Part shown: piece by piece, positions 32,841-35,968 of the stretch
How the letters are laid out: every line of letters begins with the position of its first letter
Position numbering within the stretch: position 1 is the first letter of the stretch
NCBI GenBank assembly: GCA_903911795.1
Contig: CAIWEX010000802.1
Location: 1 to 35,968, forward strand
Source of the DNA: an uncultured Schlesneria sp.
GTDB lineage: Bacteria > Planctomycetota > Planctomycetia > Planctomycetales > Planctomycetaceae
DNA length: 35,968 nucleotides
Direction of reading: 5' to 3'
The notes under the pieces: generated by a model
Told to the model about the DNA's origin: nothing
What the model saw: the letters and a program-made list of their open reading frames with translations, nothing else
The model's database searches: none
Program-made: the position numbers and the translations under genes

Positions 32841-34595
32841 ATGCATCGAATCTGGCGGATCGCGGGTCACGACGAACGGCTGGTGCGTGAACTGAGTTCA
32901 TCACTGCGCGTGCCACCGCTGCTGGCTCAAGTCATTGTCGCCAGAGGCTATCGGACACCTGAGGCCGCGACGGCTTTTCTGGCAAAGAAGCTTGTGGACC
33001 TGCACGAACCTGAAAAGCTTCCGGGAGTTTCGCTGGCCGCTGATCGCATCGTTGCCGCGGTCCAGGCCGGACGTCGGATCACTGTTTATGGTGATTACGA
33101 TGTCGACGGCGTCACTTCCACCAGTCTGCTCTGGCACTGTCTGCAACTGACCGGTGCCAAAGTAGACTACTACATTCCCAGCCGCCTCGAAGAAGGTTAC
33201 GGCCTGAATTGCGATGCAATCCGTCAATTGCATGCCGAAGATCCGAACCGACTGGTGGTCACCGTTGACTGCGGAATCACCAGCACCGTTGAAGCGGCAT
33301 TGGCTCGCGAACTCGGACTGGAATTGATCATTACAGATCATCATCAGTTCGCAGACAATCTTCCCGAAGAAACGGTTCTTGTACATCCGCGGCTACCGGG
33401 AGACTACCCGTTCGGCGAGCTTTGTGGAGTTGGTGTCGCGTTTAAGCTGGCCTGGGCGATCTGTGCCCGATTGGGAGATGGCAAACGTGCGTCACCAAAG
33501 ATGCGTGAATTCCTGTTAGGGGCCATCGGTCTGACGGCGATTGGAACCATCGCGGACGTCGTTCCTCTGATCGATGAAAATCGAATCCTCGTTCATTTCG
33601 GGCTAGCCAGTTTGATGGAACGTGCGACTCCAGGCCTGAAAGCCTTGATGCGTGTTGCCGGTCTTTCAGATCGCACTGCGCTGCAGGCCGAGGACATCGC
33701 GTTTGCGATCGCACCTCGAATCAATGCTGCTGGACGACTTGGCCAGGCGCGACTGGCAGTTGAGTTATTGACGACAGACGATACGGAACGCGCCGCCGCG
33801 CTGGCGTCCTATCTGGACGAATTGAACAAGAACAGGCAGACCGTTGAGCGGCGGATGCTGAAGCAGGCGAAGGAACTGGTTGCCGAACGACCGGAATGGC
33901 ATGACCAGCGTGCTCTGGTGCTGGCTCACGAAGAATGGCACCCAGGTGTGATTGGAATTGTCGCCAGTCGTGTGGCCGAACACTTTCAGCGGCCGGCAAT
34001 CATGATTTCGATTCATGGTGTCAATGGGTTGGCTCAGGGAAGTTGTCGTTCGTTCGCAGGATTCAATCTGCACGAAGGTTTGACCGCATGTCGACATCTG
34101 CTTGTCGGATTTGGTGGTCACCATGCGGCGGCGGGGTTGAAGATTCAACCGGGTGGAATCGATGATTTTCGAGTTGCCTTCGCCCAGTTCGTCGCTGAAC
34201 ATCACAATGTTCGACCGGGCGAATCCGAATTAAAAATCGATGCAGAAATTCGACTGGGGGACCTCAGCGTTCGTTCGATCACCGACCTGGAGCGCCTGGG
34301 TCCGTTTGGAGCGCACAATCCCAGGCCGGTGTTTGTGGCCAGCAATGTTCAACTCGCCAGTCCTCCCAAGAAGATGGGGGAAGGGGAACGTCATCTGTCG
34401 ATTCAGGTGCGCCAGTTCGGAGAAACCATGCGAGGAGTCGCATTTGGAAAAGGAGACTGGGCCGACGAAATGGCACAGGTAACTGGACCAATTTCCATTT
34501 GTTTTCAACCCACGATCAATCGATTTCAGGGACGCGAAAAGGTCGAGTTTCAACTTCTCGACTGGCACCAAGGTGAAGCAGGTGGATTGATCTGA
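32841..34595 (+). CDS. recJ: Single-stranded-DNA-specific exonuclease RecJ
   Basis: This 584-residue protein is a 5'-3' single-strand DNA exonuclease used in recombination and mismatch and base-excision repair. The DHH domain has all its metal-binding motifs: YGDYDVDG (83-90), VDCGI (Asp143) and TDHH (166-168). The DHHA1 domain follows with [10 protein letters not shown] near 420. A C-terminal OB-like domain completes the protein, and length is normal for RecJ. ATG 32841 follows GGAG by six bases. No neighbour of related function is present. It is divergent from the permease, and the Tat-exported beta-helix gene begins 60 bp after its stop. Confidence 0.96.
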   Translation: MHRIWRIAGHDERLVRELSSSLRVPPLLAQVIVARGYRTPEAATAFLAKKLVDLHEPEKLPGVSLAADRIVAAVQAGRRITVYGDYDVDGVTSTSLLWHCLQLTGAKVDYYIPSRLEEGYGLNCDAIRQLHAEDPNRLVVTVDCGITSTVEAALARELGLELIITDHHQFADNLPEETVLVHPRLPGDYPFGELCGVGVAFKLAWAICARLGDGKRASPKMREFLLGAIGLTAIGTIADVVPLIDENRILVHFGLASLMERATPGLKALMRVAGLSDRTALQAEDIAFAIAPRINAAGRLGQARLAVELLTTDDTERAAALASYLDELNKNRQTVERRMLKQAKELVAERPEWHDQRALVLAHEEWHPGVIGIVASRVAEHFQRPAIMISIHGVNGLAQGSCRSFAGFNLHEGLTACRHLLVGFGGHHAAAGLKIQPGGIDDFRVAFAQFVAEHHNVRPGESELKIDAEIRLGDLSVRSITDLERLGPFGAHNPRPVFVASNVQLASPPKKMGEGERHLSIQVRQFGETMRGVAFGKGDWADEMAQVTGPISICFQPTINRFQGREKVEFQLLDWHQGEAGGLI

Positions 34596-34655
34596 TGAAA
34601 CGCCGGCCCGAATCTTTCACGGGTCGAAGTCATTCCAAATTGAGGAAACCAACAG

Positions 34656-35968
34656 ATGGCAAAGTCATCGCTTGATTCAATCTGGTCTCGCCGCAGTTTT
34701 TTTGGAATGATCGGCGGTCTGGGAGCCCTCGGGGCTGCGAGAGCGGTTCGCAGTCATGCAGCAGAAAATCTGGAGTCCCAACGAGACGGGCGACCGATGG
34801 TGACGCGTCCCCGCGCCACGTCAGGGGACAAAGCGAGCGAACCGAACTGGGACGAAAAGCTGACAATGTCCGTCGGCCCTAAAGACGCGGATCTTGTCGG
34901 AACATCTCAGAAGACGATTCAAGCGGCGGTTGACTATGTTTCACGACTCGGCGGTGGAACGGTCCATGTCAAAGCGGGAACCTACAACCTGCGCGGGGCG
35001 GTCCATCTGCGCAGCGGCGTAAGATTGGTGGGTGATGGCGATGAGACCATTCTGACGAAACCAGCCTCGGTCACAACAAAGTTGTCGCTCGATTCTGACT
35101 GGTACGACCAGGAAATCACCCTGCTGGATGCCAAGGGGTTTGAAGTCGGGGATAGCGTCTGCTTGCGGACCAAGAACCCGCACAATGGGGGGATGGAGGT
35201 TCTGAAACGAACCCTCGTGGCACGCTCAGGAAACCGATTCAAGCTCGATCGCCCCTTGCGGCAAAACTTCTGGACAACGGGTGATCCGACCTGTGCCACG
35301 TTATTTCCTCTGGTCACCAGTGAGGAAACCGATCACCTGATCATCGAAAACCTGACACTCGATGGGAATCGCGCCAACAACGAGAACCTGGACGGAAATT
35401 ATGGCGGGTGCATCTTCCTGCAGGATGTCAGCAATGTTTTAATTCGCAAGGTGACTGCGAGAAACAATAACGGCGATGGAATCAGTTGGCAGATCTGCCA
35501 CGACGTCACGGTCGAAGATTGCCATAGCCACGATCATGCGGGGCTGGCTCTTCATCCCGGATCGGGGTCGCAACGTCCTCTGATGCGCCGGAACACGTTG
35601 GAACGATGTCAAATCGGTATGTTTTTCTGCTGGGGAGTCAAGTTTGGCCTGGCAGAAGACAACACGATCCTTGACATCAAAGGACAGGGGATTTCTGTCG
35701 GCCACCGGGATACCGACAACATCGTTCGCAAGAACATTGTGCGAAACAGCGGCCAGACAGGCATCTTGTTTCGCCCGGAACGCGGCCCTGGCTTTTGTGG
35801 TCATCGCAACGTGATCGAACAAAACGTGGTCGAAAACAGTGGGCCTGAAAATGGAGTCGCCATCGACATCCAGGGTGGGACCGAACAGATTACTCTTCGG
35901 CAGAACAAGATTCAGGAAACGCGCGGGGCGGCTCAGCGGATTGGCATTCGCCTGGGCAAGGAGACACG
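34656..35968 (+). CDS. Tat-exported right-handed beta-helix protein (3' end beyond window)
   Basis: The frame is open for 437 codons from ATG 34656 to the window end with no stop. The N-terminus has a twin-arginine signal (SRRSFFGMIGGLG), after which the protein should be exported. From about residue 75 it has the repeating pattern of pectate-lyase-like beta-helices: an initial QKTIQAAVDYVSRLGGGTVHV segment, then many short strands ending in Asn/Asp/Gly turns such as NLTLDGN, VTARNNNGDGI and NVVENSG. Such proteins often bind or cleave polysaccharides. Catalytic residues cannot be assigned without the C-terminus. A GAGGAA motif lies about ten bases before the ATG. Truncation is only by the window edge. 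Confidence 0.85.
   Translation, partial: MAKSSLDSIWSRRSFFGMIGGLGALGAARAVRSHAAENLESQRDGRPMVTRPRATSGDKASEPNWDEKLTMSVGPKDADLVGTSQKTIQAAVDYVSRLGGGTVHVKAGTYNLRGAVHLRSGVRLVGDGDETILTKPASVTTKLSLDSDWYDQEITLLDAKGFEVGDSVCLRTKNPHNGGMEVLKRTLVARSGNRFKLDRPLRQNFWTTGDPTCATLFPLVTSEETDHLIIENLTLDGNRANNENLDGNYGGCIFLQDVSNVLIRKVTARNNNGDGISWQICHDVTVEDCHSHDHAGLALHPGSGSQRPLMRRNTLERCQIGMFFCWGVKFGLAEDNTILDIKGQGISVGHRDTDNIVRKNIVRNSGQTGILFRPERGPGFCGHRNVIEQNVVENSGPENGVAIDIQGGTEQITLRQNKIQETRGAAQRIGIRLGKET

Overview
The window looks like chromosomal DNA of a planctomycete, probably class Planctomycetia. The evidence is the protein repertoire. There are two Tat-exported DUF1501 proteins, a DUF1559 protein with a type IV prepilin-like N-terminus, a very large ThuA / discoidin / beta-propeller / HEAT / cytochrome c fusion of the PVC type, several exported hydrolase-like proteins, and many short palindromic repeats in the gaps. 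No rRNA, tRNA, CRISPR array or phage module was seen.

Layout. Positions 5-1285 hold an apparently intact ISAs1-family element, with the window starting inside its target duplication. Next come a kelch-type propeller protein (1370-2326) and an exported transglutaminase-like protein (2469-3977). On the minus strand follow a divergent RNase HII-like protein (4001-5047), an exported metallo-beta-lactamase-fold hydrolase (5208-6245) and a DUF1501 protein (6328-7773). From 8114 to 11732 a compact plus-strand operon encodes a TetR regulator and a DevB-DevC-DevA exporter. It is followed by a class I glutamine amidotransferase-like hydrolase (about 11802-12521) and a second transglutaminase-like protein whose expected catalytic His is absent (12694-13521). 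A caspase/legumain-like secreted protein with an EF-hand loop lies at 13659-15260, then a repeat-rich gap, then an IS4-family transposase (about 16050-17522).

From 18080 to 26490 three minus-strand genes encode a zinc-ribbon membrane protein, an RND efflux pump with an extra insertion, and the ThuA-cytochrome fusion. A divergently read DUF1559 gene and a small lipoprotein (26737-28207) end exactly against the stop codon of a second DUF1501 gene (28208-29713). The right end holds a small hypothetical protein, an NCS2-type permease, recJ, and the 5' part of a Tat-exported beta-helix protein that runs off the window.

The gene content is mostly accessory: envelope export, exported enzymes and electron transfer. 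The strongest functional unit is the TetR-DevBCA operon. The most unusual non-coding signal is the number of palindromic repeat families in the gaps: at least six sequence-unrelated ones in 36 kb. One occurs twice with its two halves in opposite order. I did not find a clear new defence or signalling system. The best candidates for new biology are the repeat families, the RNase HII-like protein, the caspase-like EF-hand protein and the His-less transglutaminase.
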